Source of the DNA: Rothia gullae
GTDB taxonomy: Bacteria; Actinomycetota; Actinomycetes; Actinomycetales; Micrococcaceae
Length of the DNA: 53,137 nt
Assembly: GCF_024294905.1 (NCBI RefSeq)
Contig: NZ_JANCOC010000012.1
Location: 16,360 to 69,496, forward strand
Direction: 5' to 3'
Shown: positions 36,192-44,542 of the stretch, piece by piece
Layout: each line of letters begins with the position of its first letter
Position numbering within the stretch: position 1 is the stretch's first letter
Made by a program: the position numbers and the translations under genes
Notes under the pieces: model-generated
Database searches by the model: none
Seen by the model: the letters and a program-made list of their open reading frames with translations, nothing else
What the model was told of the DNA's origin: nothing

Positions 36192-38009
36192 CTAATCCGG
36201 CAACTGGCCCAGCTTCACCAGGTTAGCGAACTCTGCATTTGCTCGCTGCACCTCAGCGAAGGTGCCTTGATTAGCAATTCGGCCGTTGGAGAGGTAAACC
36301 AACTGATCAACGTTGCGAACCGTTGATAGACGGTGAGCCACGATAATTACCGTAATGTCCTTAGAAATACGTTCGATAGTCTTCGTAATCTTGTGTTCGG
36401 TCTCGTTATCCAATGCGCTGGTTGCTTCATCCAAAATCAACACACTCGGGTTACGGTACAGAGCGCGGGCGATACCCAGGCGTTGCTTCTGACCACCTGA
36501 CAAACGGGTCGCGTTGTAACCAATCATAGTTTCCAGGCCATTCTCCAGGGAGTTGATGACCTCGGTCAGAGCAGCCACTTCGAGGCAGTACTTGACGCGT
36601 TCCACATCAATTTCCTCAGGCTTTAAGCCGAACGCTACAGCCTCCAACACAGTGGAATCTGCGATAAAGACATCCTGAGGTACATAGCCGATATGCTGAT
36701 GCCAGGAACGCAAATCCTTCAGAATCGACTCGCCGTTCTGCAGCACCTGACCACGGGTCGGCGCAAAGAGACCCAGAATAAGGTCAATCAGAGTAGTTTT
36801 ACCTGAACCAGACCCACCTACAAATGCAATTGAGGAGCCCATCGGGATGTCAAGGACGATGTCCTTCAGCACAGGCTTATCACCGTCAGGGTACTGGAAG
36901 GTCAGATTATCAATCTGAATACTAACCGGCTCAATGCTCTTGTTGATGTAGTCGTAATCCTTCGGGACGACCGGTGCGGAGGGTAACTTGAACATACGCT
37001 CCTCAGGAGTAAGGTGTTCAAACTCTTCCAGCAGTTTCTCGCTGGCATATTCACCTGCACGGATGCTACCAAGAGAGGCAACCATACGGGTGTAGTTAGG
37101 CAAAATACGAATGCAGGCACCAGCAAAGAGAAGCAAGTAGCCAGTGCTATCAGCACCTTGCGTAGCGCTCATAAAGGCCAAGAGAGCAGCAATACCAACA
37201 ATGAAGATGATTTCCAAGGTGTACTTCGGGAAATCGGAGAGGAAAGCACTACGCATCGACGCATTCACAGAGTCAATTCGCTTTTCCTGGTAACGATATG
37301 TGTAGCGTTCAGTCACACCGTACATGCGGATTTCACGGAAGCCTACTACAGCTTCGATAGCTGCGTCCAGTGCACCCTTAGTCGCGTTCAGTACGATGGC
37401 GCCCTGTTCGCGATTCTTGCGCTTGAGCAAAGCCTGTAGCACGAACGAAGCCAGGCCGAAGTAAATAAAGGCGAGAAGAGCGGGCACCGGCATAATGACT
37501 AGTAGCATTACCATCAACACAATAATTGACAGTAGGTCACCGATAAAGCCAAGCACACCGTTGACGAAGGTGCCGTAGGCCTGACCCACCACATCATTAA
37601 CGGAATTCAAAACCGGGGCGGTACCGCGCTTACGGTGGTCCAGGTAGGGCTCGCGCATGTAGCGGTTTAGCAGAGTCACTGAAACTGCGCTCTGCTGGGT
37701 GGCGATGAAGCCGAGGCTCCAGCGACGAATAATTAGGGAAAAGACACCCTTGAAAACAAATGCTGCGACGAGAGCCACACCGAAGATAACGATTAGGGTG
37801 GGAGTATCCGGATCACCGAAGAAGTTAGAAACTTTCAGGATGAAGCCTTCACGTGGGGTTCCCATGGCGAGGTTCACCAGAGGAAGCACGAGAGCCACAC
37901 CAAGCATCTCAAAAAGCGATACCGCAAAGAGACCCAAAATGTTTAGTACCAGGAGCCTAAACTTTTTGCCCGGGAAAAAAATCCGAATTTTAGAGTAGAT
38001 ACTCTTCAC
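36192..38009 (-). CDS. ABC transporter, PglK/MsbA-like lipid-linked saccharide flippase
   Basis: A 605-residue half-transporter with fused membrane and ATPase domains. About six helices occur in residues 18-340 (LLVLNILGLFAVSLFEMLGV; GVLGFIGDLLSIIVLMVMLL). The ATPase shows Walker A GGSGSGKTTLIDLILGL near 392, the Q-loop region YVPQDVF, signature LSGGQKQRLGIARAL near 500, Walker B SVLILDEATSALD and the switch IIVAHRLSTV. In the absence of any Wzx in the locus, it is the natural candidate to flip the lipid-linked repeat unit, as PglK does in Campylobacter. The start is GTG at 38009. It lies 8 bp after the acyltransferase gene and is co-transcribed with it. Confidence 0.88.
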   Translation of the reverse strand: MKSIYSKIRIFFPGKKFRLLVLNILGLFAVSLFEMLGVALVLPLVNLAMGTPREGFILKVSNFFGDPDTPTLIVIFGVALVAAFVFKGVFSLIIRRWSLGFIATQQSAVSVTLLNRYMREPYLDHRKRGTAPVLNSVNDVVGQAYGTFVNGVLGFIGDLLSIIVLMVMLLVIMPVPALLAFIYFGLASFVLQALLKRKNREQGAIVLNATKGALDAAIEAVVGFREIRMYGVTERYTYRYQEKRIDSVNASMRSAFLSDFPKYTLEIIFIVGIAALLAFMSATQGADSTGYLLLFAGACIRILPNYTRMVASLGSIRAGEYASEKLLEEFEHLTPEERMFKLPSAPVVPKDYDYINKSIEPVSIQIDNLTFQYPDGDKPVLKDIVLDIPMGSSIAFVGGSGSGKTTLIDLILGLFAPTRGQVLQNGESILKDLRSWHQHIGYVPQDVFIADSTVLEAVAFGLKPEEIDVERVKYCLEVAALTEVINSLENGLETMIGYNATRLSGGQKQRLGIARALYRNPSVLILDEATSALDNETEHKITKTIERISKDITVIIVAHRLSTVRNVDQLVYLSNGRIANQGTFAEVQRANAEFANLVKLGQLPD

Positions 38010-38017
38010 AATAAGAC

Positions 38018-39127
38018 CTATACCTTCTGTGAATATTTTTTCACAATAAATCGATGAGCCGGACGCTCAATAAAATAATGAGCCAGAAGCGCAAGAATGC
38101 TCGCGATGATAAGAGAAATTACGACATACAGCAGACCCGTCATACCACCGTGAGCGGAGGCAGCCAAAGGTACCGATCGCACGTATGCCAGCACCATCTC
38201 ATGCACCAGGTAAAAAGCGAAGCTCGCCTCACCAGCAATAACGGCAGCCTTCCAGAACAGGTTCTTTTCACGAGGCATGGCAGAACGCCGAATATCCCAG
38301 AGAGCCAGTACAAGAATCACCCCCCCCCAAACCGGTGCCAGCAACAGGCCATGAGCCGTCTGAAGCAAGTAGAACTTTGAGCTGACATACATGGCCCCAA
38401 GAGCCAGAGTAATCATCGCCAAACAGTGGTAGCCACGAATCACGGGAGTTCGGTAACCATCACGCACCATGAGAGCAAAGAGGCCCAGAGCCAGGCCGAG
38501 TGCGAACTCGCCTGAACGCAGAAGCGGGTTGGCATACACCACCACGTCCATGAAGTTCGACTGGGCGGCCAGAATGTAGGAGACCGTTGCCATCAGGAGG
38601 AACCAACCACCCAGTAGAGCAGCTTTCACACGGTAGCGCATACCATCCAAACGGTTCAGCACGAACGGGGTCATGAGGTAGAAGAACGCCTCGCAGGAGA
38701 GAGACCAGCTCACCGCGTTATTCGAGAAAATAACCTCCCAAGAGGGCACCCACGCTTGCAGCAGAACTAGGTTCAGCAAAGCGCTTAGCGGGTTGAGGTC
38801 TCCAGCAGCGTTAGACACCCCAAACAGCAGAAGACCCATCAACGCCACGCAGTAGAAGAAGAAGTGCAGGGGGTATACCCTCGCAAAGCGACGAAGGTAG
38901 AAACTCTTTGCACCGGCATTCTTGTTGTACGACCATGCCAGCACGAATCCAGAAAGAATAAAGAAGAGCGAAACGCCCACGTAACCGAGACGCGCGCCCG
39001 GAATCCAGTTAGCCCACTGCGTACCGTGGATAACGTGGTAACCGAACACGAGAAGTGCTGCGGGACCGCGCACCGCGGTCAGCGAATCTAGCATAATCTT
39101 GGAGGAGGGTCGTGCGGGCATCGCCAT
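38018..39127 (-). CDS. Acyltransferase 3 family membrane O-acyltransferase (second copy)
   Basis: A 369-residue protein with about ten transmembrane helices. DSLTAVRGPAALLVFGYHVI near residue 14, GVSLFFILSGFVLAWSYNKN, FYLRRFARVYPLHFFFYC, VSWSLSCEAFFYLMTPFVL and a C-terminal FIERPAHRF are the usual OafA/YrhL marks. It presumably O-acylates the polymer or its repeat unit. It is only distantly similar to the acyltransferase at 26578. The ATG overlaps the stop of the upstream glycosyltransferase gene by one base (TAATG); a second in-frame ATG two codons later is equally possible. Confidence 0.87.
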   Translation of the reverse strand: MAMPARPSSKIMLDSLTAVRGPAALLVFGYHVIHGTQWANWIPGARLGYVGVSLFFILSGFVLAWSYNKNAGAKSFYLRRFARVYPLHFFFYCVALMGLLLFGVSNAAGDLNPLSALLNLVLLQAWVPSWEVIFSNNAVSWSLSCEAFFYLMTPFVLNRLDGMRYRVKAALLGGWFLLMATVSYILAAQSNFMDVVVYANPLLRSGEFALGLALGLFALMVRDGYRTPVIRGYHCLAMITLALGAMYVSSKFYLLQTAHGLLLAPVWGGVILVLALWDIRRSAMPREKNLFWKAAVIAGEASFAFYLVHEMVLAYVRSVPLAASAHGGMTGLLYVVISLIIASILALLAHYFIERPAHRFIVKKYSQKV

Positions 39128-40101
39128 TAGGCATCTCCCTTGGGGATTGACCCGTCTTCATTCCAGTAGTTCCATTGCAGGAACTTACCATGAACGATCG
39201 GGCCTTCCGCTACGAACTTGATTCGCTCATCGGGGTAGCCATGCGAAATGTTCTCCCATACCTCAGCAATTTCAGCATCGCTGAGCTTGCTACCCGCCTC
39301 CCAGTGAGGTGCAAAGTAGCTTAGGTCCTCACCAGTACGACGAGAGGTCTCAGTTCCCACACGTACCTTACGGGCAATCTGAGCAATACCTCGGTACTGC
39401 AGGTGGACAATCTCAAGTCGTTGCTCAGCTTTTCCGAGACGGCACACATCATGGTTACCAGGGACTACCACGGCAAAGGGGTGAGAGCGGAAAGCACACT
39501 TGCCTGGGAAGGGGTAGGAGGTATCCATCACTAACTCAGTGTCCACGATATTCTCGGGTAATTCCACAGTGGGCACAGTATGGTGGAATCCTGCGTAGTA
39601 GATACCCATGTTATCGGGTGCATTGCGCAGGAAATCACCAAGCTTCTTATCCTCCGCATACCAGAATTCGTCACCGTCAAAAGGAATAATCCAGCGAGCA
39701 CCACTACGCCAAGCCAAGTGCGAAAGATAGGTGATCTTCTCAGATTGGATATGACGATCGCAATTATCTTCAGCAAAGATAAGGCGTGAATCTTCCTGAG
39801 CCCGCTGACGCAGGTATTCACGGGTGCCGTCAGTTGACAGATTATCTGCAATAATAATCCGATCAATGCCCTGGGCAAAGAAATGATCAAGCACATAGGG
39901 AATAATGTCGAGTTCATTCTTAACGACAGAAACAGCCCATATCTCCCGATGCCGTCCTACAAAGTGCGGAGCAGGAAGATTATGGACTTTCATCATTCGG
40001 ATAGCTTCAAGCTGATCCCGCCACAGTTTAGGGGTGTTCCGCCTCTTAAAAGAGAAACTAAGCTGTCCCAATTCTGAGCGAATTTTTGAGAGAAGGTTCA
40101 T
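39127..40101 (-). CDS. GT2-like glycosyltransferase, PF13704-type (paralogue B)
   Basis: A 324-residue protein related to the one at 35129. IWAVSVVKNELDIIPYVLDH near 55, RIIIADNLSTDGTREYLRQR near 83 and HIQSEKITYLSHLAWRSGA-RWIIPFDGDEFWY near 118-150 are visible, and the C-terminal half is rich in aromatic residues. The ATG at 40101 (MNLLSKIRSEL) is chosen because AAAGGAATC precedes it; the frame is open 26 codons further but that part is Val/Arg-rich and not family-like. It is the first gene of a three-gene minus-strand operon with the acyltransferase and ABC flippase. Confidence 0.77.
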   Translation of the reverse strand: MNLLSKIRSELGQLSFSFKRRNTPKLWRDQLEAIRMMKVHNLPAPHFVGRHREIWAVSVVKNELDIIPYVLDHFFAQGIDRIIIADNLSTDGTREYLRQRAQEDSRLIFAEDNCDRHIQSEKITYLSHLAWRSGARWIIPFDGDEFWYAEDKKLGDFLRNAPDNMGIYYAGFHHTVPTVELPENIVDTELVMDTSYPFPGKCAFRSHPFAVVVPGNHDVCRLGKAEQRLEIVHLQYRGIAQIARKVRVGTETSRRTGEDLSYFAPHWEAGSKLSDAEIAEVWENISHGYPDERIKFVAEGPIVHGKFLQWNYWNEDGSIPKGDA

Positions 40102-40316
40102 GATTCCTTTCTCGACCCGCACGACAAGAACACGTACAGGCTCGAAGATATGAGGAGTGATAGACGAATGCCTAGGCATAATTCTAACATGTAGGGTTTC
40201 CTAAATTTTGGAGAATTTTCTGTACTTTAGGTCATCTTCCATCGGAAAATACTCAAGAGTTAGACTGACTTTAAGCATATCTATGCGGTATTTCCCACGC
40301 ACAGGAAAAGGAACCG

Positions 40317-40343
40317 TTGAAGGTGCAAGTAACTCGGTATGAT
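40317..40343 (+). promoter_or_regulatory. Candidate promoter of the phosphatase gene
   Basis: TTGAAG (40317-40322) and TATGAT (40338-40343) with a 15-bp spacer, 80 bp upstream of the phosphatase ATG. The spacer is short; TGATAG two bases downstream would give 17. The 244-bp gap contains nothing else recognisable apart from AT-rich sequence. Confidence 0.35.
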
Positions 40344-40423
40344 AGATACTATTCATTCAACCAATCCGACCCTTCCGGCTTCCCTGTTCACTGTTGGGTA
40401 CGTCAGTTAGAAAAGGCTTTTTG

Positions 40424-41554
40424 ATGGGCATCTTCAATATCAAGTCCCTCAAGGACAAGTACGCGTGGGGCTCCTCCGAGGACAAAACCAACTCCGCAGA
40501 AACCACCGAGGAACATCCGGCGACCGTTGCTTCTTCCTCCGCAAATATTGCCGACGGAGTCCGCTCCCTCATTAAGAGCAACCCCGAACTAGCGGGTAAG
40601 AACCGCCGCGGGGTTGCCGGCCGTACCATCACCCCCGACGGTTCACTCCGCGAAGCCATCGGAGACTACGAAGTCCGTTCCCCCTCCGAGGTAGCCGCTC
40701 AGGAAGTCACTCCCGAAGAAGAGCTCAGTTCTGACGGCACCGCAACCGTCTCCGTACAGCCCCTCACACACACCGATATCAAGGCTACCCCCGGTGACAT
40801 TCTCGACATAGGCGGCAAGCCCGCAGGCCCCGGCATCATCCGCGTGGGCCAGCATAACGTGCCCACCGTTGATGCCGAAGAACTCGCCAACCCTGAAGAA
40901 GCCGACAGCCAGAGCACAGGAAACGCACAGTCCTCCCCCGCTACTAACTCCAGCGGCGAACGCACCCCGCTCTTCAAATTCTCCTCCAAGACTCTCAACC
41001 GTACCGACAGCACCGGCAAAGACGACCCCTTCGAAGCACTCTTCGTGTGCACCGGCAACATTGCCCGCAGCGCATCCGGTGAGGTGATCTCCAAGCACCT
41101 TGCCGCAGAATACAATCTGGAAGACAAATGGATTTTTACCAGCGCGGGCACCGGCGCACTCGTCGGTCACGGCGTCTACGAGCATGTAGCCAACGAGCTT
41201 ATTGAGCGTGGCTACAACCCCGAAGGTTTCACCTCCCGCCAGCTCAACGGTCAGATTATCGAGAACGCCACCATCATCCTGGTCGCTGAGAAGGTACACG
41301 CCGACTGGATCGTGCGCGAGTGGCCCCAGCACCACGCCAAGATCAAGCTACTCAAGCAGGTTGCACGAATCCGCAAGGATGCACGCCGCGCCGAGCCTCT
41401 CTCTTATCTCTACTCGCACGGCGCCCGCCCGCTTGATAGCGACAAGCTGGAAGACCCCTACCGCCGCGGCCCCGCAGCAGCAAAGGTTGCAGTGGATGAG
41501 GTGGAGCAGTCCCTCCGCGTAATTCTGCCTTGGCTCGCACAGGCACACCGCTAA
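40424..41554 (+). CDS. Low-molecular-weight protein-tyrosine phosphatase with long N-terminal extension
   Basis: A 376-residue protein. The C-terminal 170 residues are a Wzb/CpsB-type LMW-PTP domain: FVCTGNIARSASGEVI near 206-221 holds the C-x5-R-S active site, GTGALVGHGVYEHV follows, and LEDPYRRGP near 342 carries the general-acid aspartate. The first 200 residues are rich in Ser, Thr, Glu and Pro and appear disordered; such an extension is not part of the usual 150-residue enzyme. The likely substrate is the tyrosine cluster of the BY-kinase at 17898. The ATG at 40424 has AAAAGG upstream; an upstream frame extension of 10 codons lacks a site. A lone gene at the right edge of the island with a strong terminator. 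Confidence 0.87.
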   Translation: MGIFNIKSLKDKYAWGSSEDKTNSAETTEEHPATVASSSANIADGVRSLIKSNPELAGKNRRGVAGRTITPDGSLREAIGDYEVRSPSEVAAQEVTPEEELSSDGTATVSVQPLTHTDIKATPGDILDIGGKPAGPGIIRVGQHNVPTVDAEELANPEEADSQSTGNAQSSPATNSSGERTPLFKFSSKTLNRTDSTGKDDPFEALFVCTGNIARSASGEVISKHLAAEYNLEDKWIFTSAGTGALVGHGVYEHVANELIERGYNPEGFTSRQLNGQIIENATIILVAEKVHADWIVREWPQHHAKIKLLKQVARIRKDARRAEPLSYLYSHGARPLDSDKLEDPYRRGPAAAKVAVDEVEQSLRVILPWLAQAHR

Positions 41555-41576
41555 GCACGCGGCGCTAAATACAGCA

Positions 41577-41620
41577 CTAACCCGGCAGAAACAGATATCT
41601 ATTCCTGCCGGGTTAGCTTT
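41577..41620 (+). terminator. Terminator of the phosphatase gene
   Basis: CTAACCCGGCAG (41577-41588) with CTGCCGGGTTAG (41605-41616), a perfect 12-bp stem with a 16-nt loop, followed by CTTT. Confidence 0.85.
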
Positions 41621-41634
41621 AGCCTCATACAACA

Positions 41635-41674
41635 GAAAGTCCCCCACCGACCTAACGGTCAGCGGGGGACTTTC
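41635..41674 (-). terminator. Terminator of prs
   Basis: GAAAGTCCCCC (41635-41645) with GGGGGACTTTC (41664-41674) and an inner GACC/GGTC stem. Located 19 bp after the prs stop on the minus strand and back-to-back with the phosphatase terminator. Confidence 0.85.
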
Positions 41675-41692
41675 CGCATGCTTTAAGAAAGC

Positions 41693-42673
41693 TTAGTGAT
41701 CGAAAATCTCGGTCACAGAGCCCTCATCGAAGACCTCACGAATAGCGCGAGCAATCAGCGGAGCAATGGAGAGAATAGTCAGGTTATCAAACTGCTTCTC
41801 TTCCGACACGGGCAGGGTATTGGTCACAATGACCTCCACAGCACCGCACTGAGACAGACGCTCAGCAGCCGGATCGGACAGAACCGGGTGGGTTGCTGCG
41901 ATGATAACTTCCTTTGCGCCCTTGTCCATGAGGACCTTCACAGCGCCAGCAATGGTGCCGCCGGTGTCAATCATGTCGTCAATCAGCACGCAGGTACGGC
42001 CCTCAATGTCACCCACAACAGTCTTAGAAACAGCCTGGTTGGGGACGTTGATATCGCGGGTCTTATGCACGAACGCCAGCGGTGCGCCGTCCAGCAGATC
42101 AGCCCAGTGCTCCGCTACACGCACACGACCGGTGTCCGGGGATACGACGGTCACGTTCGACAGATCTGCAACGCGCTCACGGATGTGCTTAGCCAGCACC
42201 GGAATCGCGAAGAGGTGGTCGACCGGGCCATCGAAGAAGCCCTGAATCTGCGAAGTGTGCAGATCCACGCACATCAGGCGGTCAGCACCCGCGGTCTTGT
42301 ACAGGTCCGAAATCAGACGTGCCGAGATGGGCTCGCGACCCTTGTGCTTCTTGTCCTGACGAGCGTAGGGGTAGAAAGGAGACACCACGGTAATGGAACG
42401 AGCGGATGCACGCTTGAGCGCATCGATCATAATGATCTGCTCCATGAGCCATTCGTTGATGGGTGCCGGGTGCGACTGAATCACGAAAGCGTCCGCACCG
42501 CGCACCGACTCCTCAAAGCGAACGTAGGTCTCGCCGTTGGCGAAGGTGTATGCGGAGGTGGGCAGCAGGTCGTGATCAAGCGCCTGTGCAATCTCCTCGG
42601 CAAGCTTAGGGTGTGCTCGACCAGAGACCACTACAAGCTTACGCTCACCGGGATTGGTAATCTCGCTACTCAT
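41693..42673 (-). CDS. prs: Ribose-phosphate pyrophosphokinase (PRPP synthetase)
   Basis: A 326-residue cytoplasmic enzyme that makes PRPP from ribose 5-phosphate and ATP. Seen: LVVVSGRAHPKLAEEIAQAL at the N-terminus, FYPYARQDKKHKGREPISA near 105 (ATP-binding flexible region), CVDLHTSQIQGFFDGPVDHL near 137 and the PRPP-binding VLIDDMIDTGGTIAGA near 226. Length and motifs are standard. The ATG at 42673 has GAGGAAAG upstream and lies 20 bp after glmU, with which it is surely co-transcribed. In M. tuberculosis glmU-prs is followed closely by rplY and pth; here the polysaccharide island intervenes. Confidence 0.97.
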   Translation of the reverse strand: MSSEITNPGERKLVVVSGRAHPKLAEEIAQALDHDLLPTSAYTFANGETYVRFEESVRGADAFVIQSHPAPINEWLMEQIIMIDALKRASARSITVVSPFYPYARQDKKHKGREPISARLISDLYKTAGADRLMCVDLHTSQIQGFFDGPVDHLFAIPVLAKHIRERVADLSNVTVVSPDTGRVRVAEHWADLLDGAPLAFVHKTRDINVPNQAVSKTVVGDIEGRTCVLIDDMIDTGGTIAGAVKVLMDKGAKEVIIAATHPVLSDPAAERLSQCGAVEVIVTNTLPVSEEKQFDNLTILSIAPLIARAIREVFDEGSVTEIFDH

Positions 42674-42693
42674 GGTGTTGTTCTTTCCTCGAA

Positions 42694-44148
42694 TTAGGAT
42701 TCTGCCGGATCCTGAGCGCCAGCAGCCTTAGCAGCCTCGGCGGGTTCGGTACCAGCACGGTTCTTCAGAACCCAGCCATCGATAGTGCGCTGGGAGGTCT
42801 CAGAGTAGGCGAGGGCGCCCGCAGGAACATCCTTACGAATCAGCGCGCCCGCGCCGGAGTATGCACCATTACCGACAGTAACAGGTGCAACGTAAATGCC
42901 TGCAGCACCCATACGGGCGTGCGCGCCAATAACGGAGCGGCTCTTCACCAGGCCGTTGTAGTTCGCGAAAATCGAGCCAGCACCAATGTTGGCGCCCTCA
43001 CCGATGGTGGCGTCGCCAACGTAGGACAGGTGCGGAATCTTTGCGCCATCGCCGATCTGCGAATTCTTAGCCTCGCAGAAGGTGCCAAGCTTAGCGTCCT
43101 TGCCCAGGGTGGTACCGGGGCGCAGGTATGCGAAGGGACCAACATTTGCGCCTTCACCAATGACAGCGCCGTGACCGTGCGCGCGGATGACGGTAGCGTC
43201 AGCCTCAACGGTCATGTCGGTCAGGGTGGTGTCCGGACCAATGGTAGCGCCGGTAGCGACGGTGGTAGAACCGTGCAACTGCACACCGGGCAACAGGGTT
43301 ACGTCGTTCTCAATGGTGACGGTGACGTCAATCCAAGTGTTCTCAGGATCAACGATGGTCACGCCGTTACGCATGTGAGCCTCAAGGATGCGGTTGTTCA
43401 GCATACGACCCAGCTGAGCCAGCTGCACGCGGTCGTTAGCGCCCTCAACCTCCCAGCGGTCCTCAATAGCCAGAGCGGAGGTACGGTAGCCCTTAGAACG
43501 AGCGATGGACAGAACGTCGGTAATGTACTTCTCGCCCTGGGCGTTGTTGGTGGTCACTTCGAGCAGTGCCTCGCGCAGAACAGCGGCGTCAAAAGCGTAA
43601 ATACCGGAGTTAATTTCGGTAATTTCGAGCTCTTCGGGGGAAGCGTCCTTCGCCTCAACAATGGCGGTCACTTCGCCAGCCTGGTTACGGACAATACGAC
43701 CGTAGGCGCCGGGCTCATCGATGTGAGTGGTCAGGACGGTTACAGAGTTCTTGTCTTCCTCGTGGAAAGCAATCAGTTCGCGCAGAGTCTCGGGGCGTAG
43801 CAGAGGAACATCGCCGTAGGTCACCAAGACGGTGCCGGAGACGGATGCCTGCGCATCCAGAGCGTTCAGACCGACCTCAACAGCGCGGCCGGTACCCGGA
43901 ATCTCATCCTGATCAACGATGGTTACCTCAGGGTCAAACGCAAGCACATGCTCAGCGACCTTATCGCGCTGGTGGCGTACCACAACAGCGAGGCGCTCAG
44001 GGTTCAAATCACGTGCAACAGCGACAGCATGCTCAACCATGGAACGACCACCAATGCCGTGCATGACCTTGGGAGTAGAGGACTTCATGCGCGTACCAGC
44101 GCCTGCAGCGAGAACAATCACTGCAGAGGGTGCCAGTTCAGTATTCAC
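42694..44148 (-). CDS. glmU: Bifunctional N-acetylglucosamine-1-phosphate uridyltransferase / glucosamine-1-phosphate acetyltransferase
   Basis: A 484-residue enzyme that makes UDP-GlcNAc for peptidoglycan and other glycans. The N-terminal pyrophosphorylase shows VIVLAAGAGTRMKSSTPKVM at residues 9-28, VTYGDVPLLRPE near 107 and EINSGIYAFD near 175. A left-handed beta-helix starts near 265 and includes GPFAYLRPGT, CEAKNSQIGDGAKIPHLSYV and GAGSIFANYNGLVKSRSVIG near 395. The C-terminal tail is Ala-rich. The start is GTG at 44148, with AAGGAG eight bases upstream. It forms an operon with prs. Confidence 0.97.
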   Translation of the reverse strand: MNTELAPSAVIVLAAGAGTRMKSSTPKVMHGIGGRSMVEHAVAVARDLNPERLAVVVRHQRDKVAEHVLAFDPEVTIVDQDEIPGTGRAVEVGLNALDAQASVSGTVLVTYGDVPLLRPETLRELIAFHEEDKNSVTVLTTHIDEPGAYGRIVRNQAGEVTAIVEAKDASPEELEITEINSGIYAFDAAVLREALLEVTTNNAQGEKYITDVLSIARSKGYRTSALAIEDRWEVEGANDRVQLAQLGRMLNNRILEAHMRNGVTIVDPENTWIDVTVTIENDVTLLPGVQLHGSTTVATGATIGPDTTLTDMTVEADATVIRAHGHGAVIGEGANVGPFAYLRPGTTLGKDAKLGTFCEAKNSQIGDGAKIPHLSYVGDATIGEGANIGAGSIFANYNGLVKSRSVIGAHARMGAAGIYVAPVTVGNGAYSGAGALIRKDVPAGALAYSETSQRTIDGWVLKNRAGTEPAEAAKAAGAQDPAES

Positions 44149-44236
44149 TGGGAAGACTCCTTAGACGAGGTTGTAAGAGTGAGGAGTGGGCGCGGACCGC
44201 TAACTCTCTATCAACGGTGCCGTTGAGTGCTTACGC

Positions 44237-44307
44237 TCCGCCACTAGGACTCGAACCTAGACAAACGGCTCCAAAGGCCGCTGTGCTGCCATTACACCAT
44301 GGCGGAT
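44237..44307 (-). tRNA. tRNA-Gln (anticodon TTG)
   Basis: A 71-nt cloverleaf on the minus strand. The acceptor stem is TCCGCCA paired with TGGCGGA (44301-44307 with 44238-44244), with discriminator G at 44237. The T-arm reads CTAGG-TTCGAGT-CCTAG. The anticodon stem GCGGC/GCCGT holds the loop CTTTGGA, giving anticodon TTG for Gln. The U1-A72 pair is typical of tRNA-Gln. CCA is not encoded. Confidence 0.95.
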
Positions 44308-44507
44308 TATCCTTACATTTACGACAAGCCCCCGCTAGCGGGTCCTCATCGTCATTGACCGCCATTTTGGGGACAGAACAGCGCAATGCAGGAAGTACTT
44401 TCCTCAGTTTATCAAATATCTGTGCTCAACTTAGCCGCGCACCCCGCAATCCCCACAGCTTTTCTCAGCACCGCCAAGTACCCCCTCATCAAAGCTTGGA
44501 GCGCTAC

Positions 44508-44542
44508 TTGAACTGAAGGATCACCCTGTACCCTAGAAGGCG
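44508..44542 (+). promoter_or_regulatory. Promoter of the ABC-F gene, leaderless transcript likely
   Basis: TTGAAC (44508-44513) and TACCCT (44529-44534) with a 15-bp spacer. The expected start site falls at about 44541-44542, exactly on the GTG start codon of the ABC-F gene. AGAAGG (44535-44540) is one base from the GTG and too close to act as a ribosome-binding site. Confidence 0.5.
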
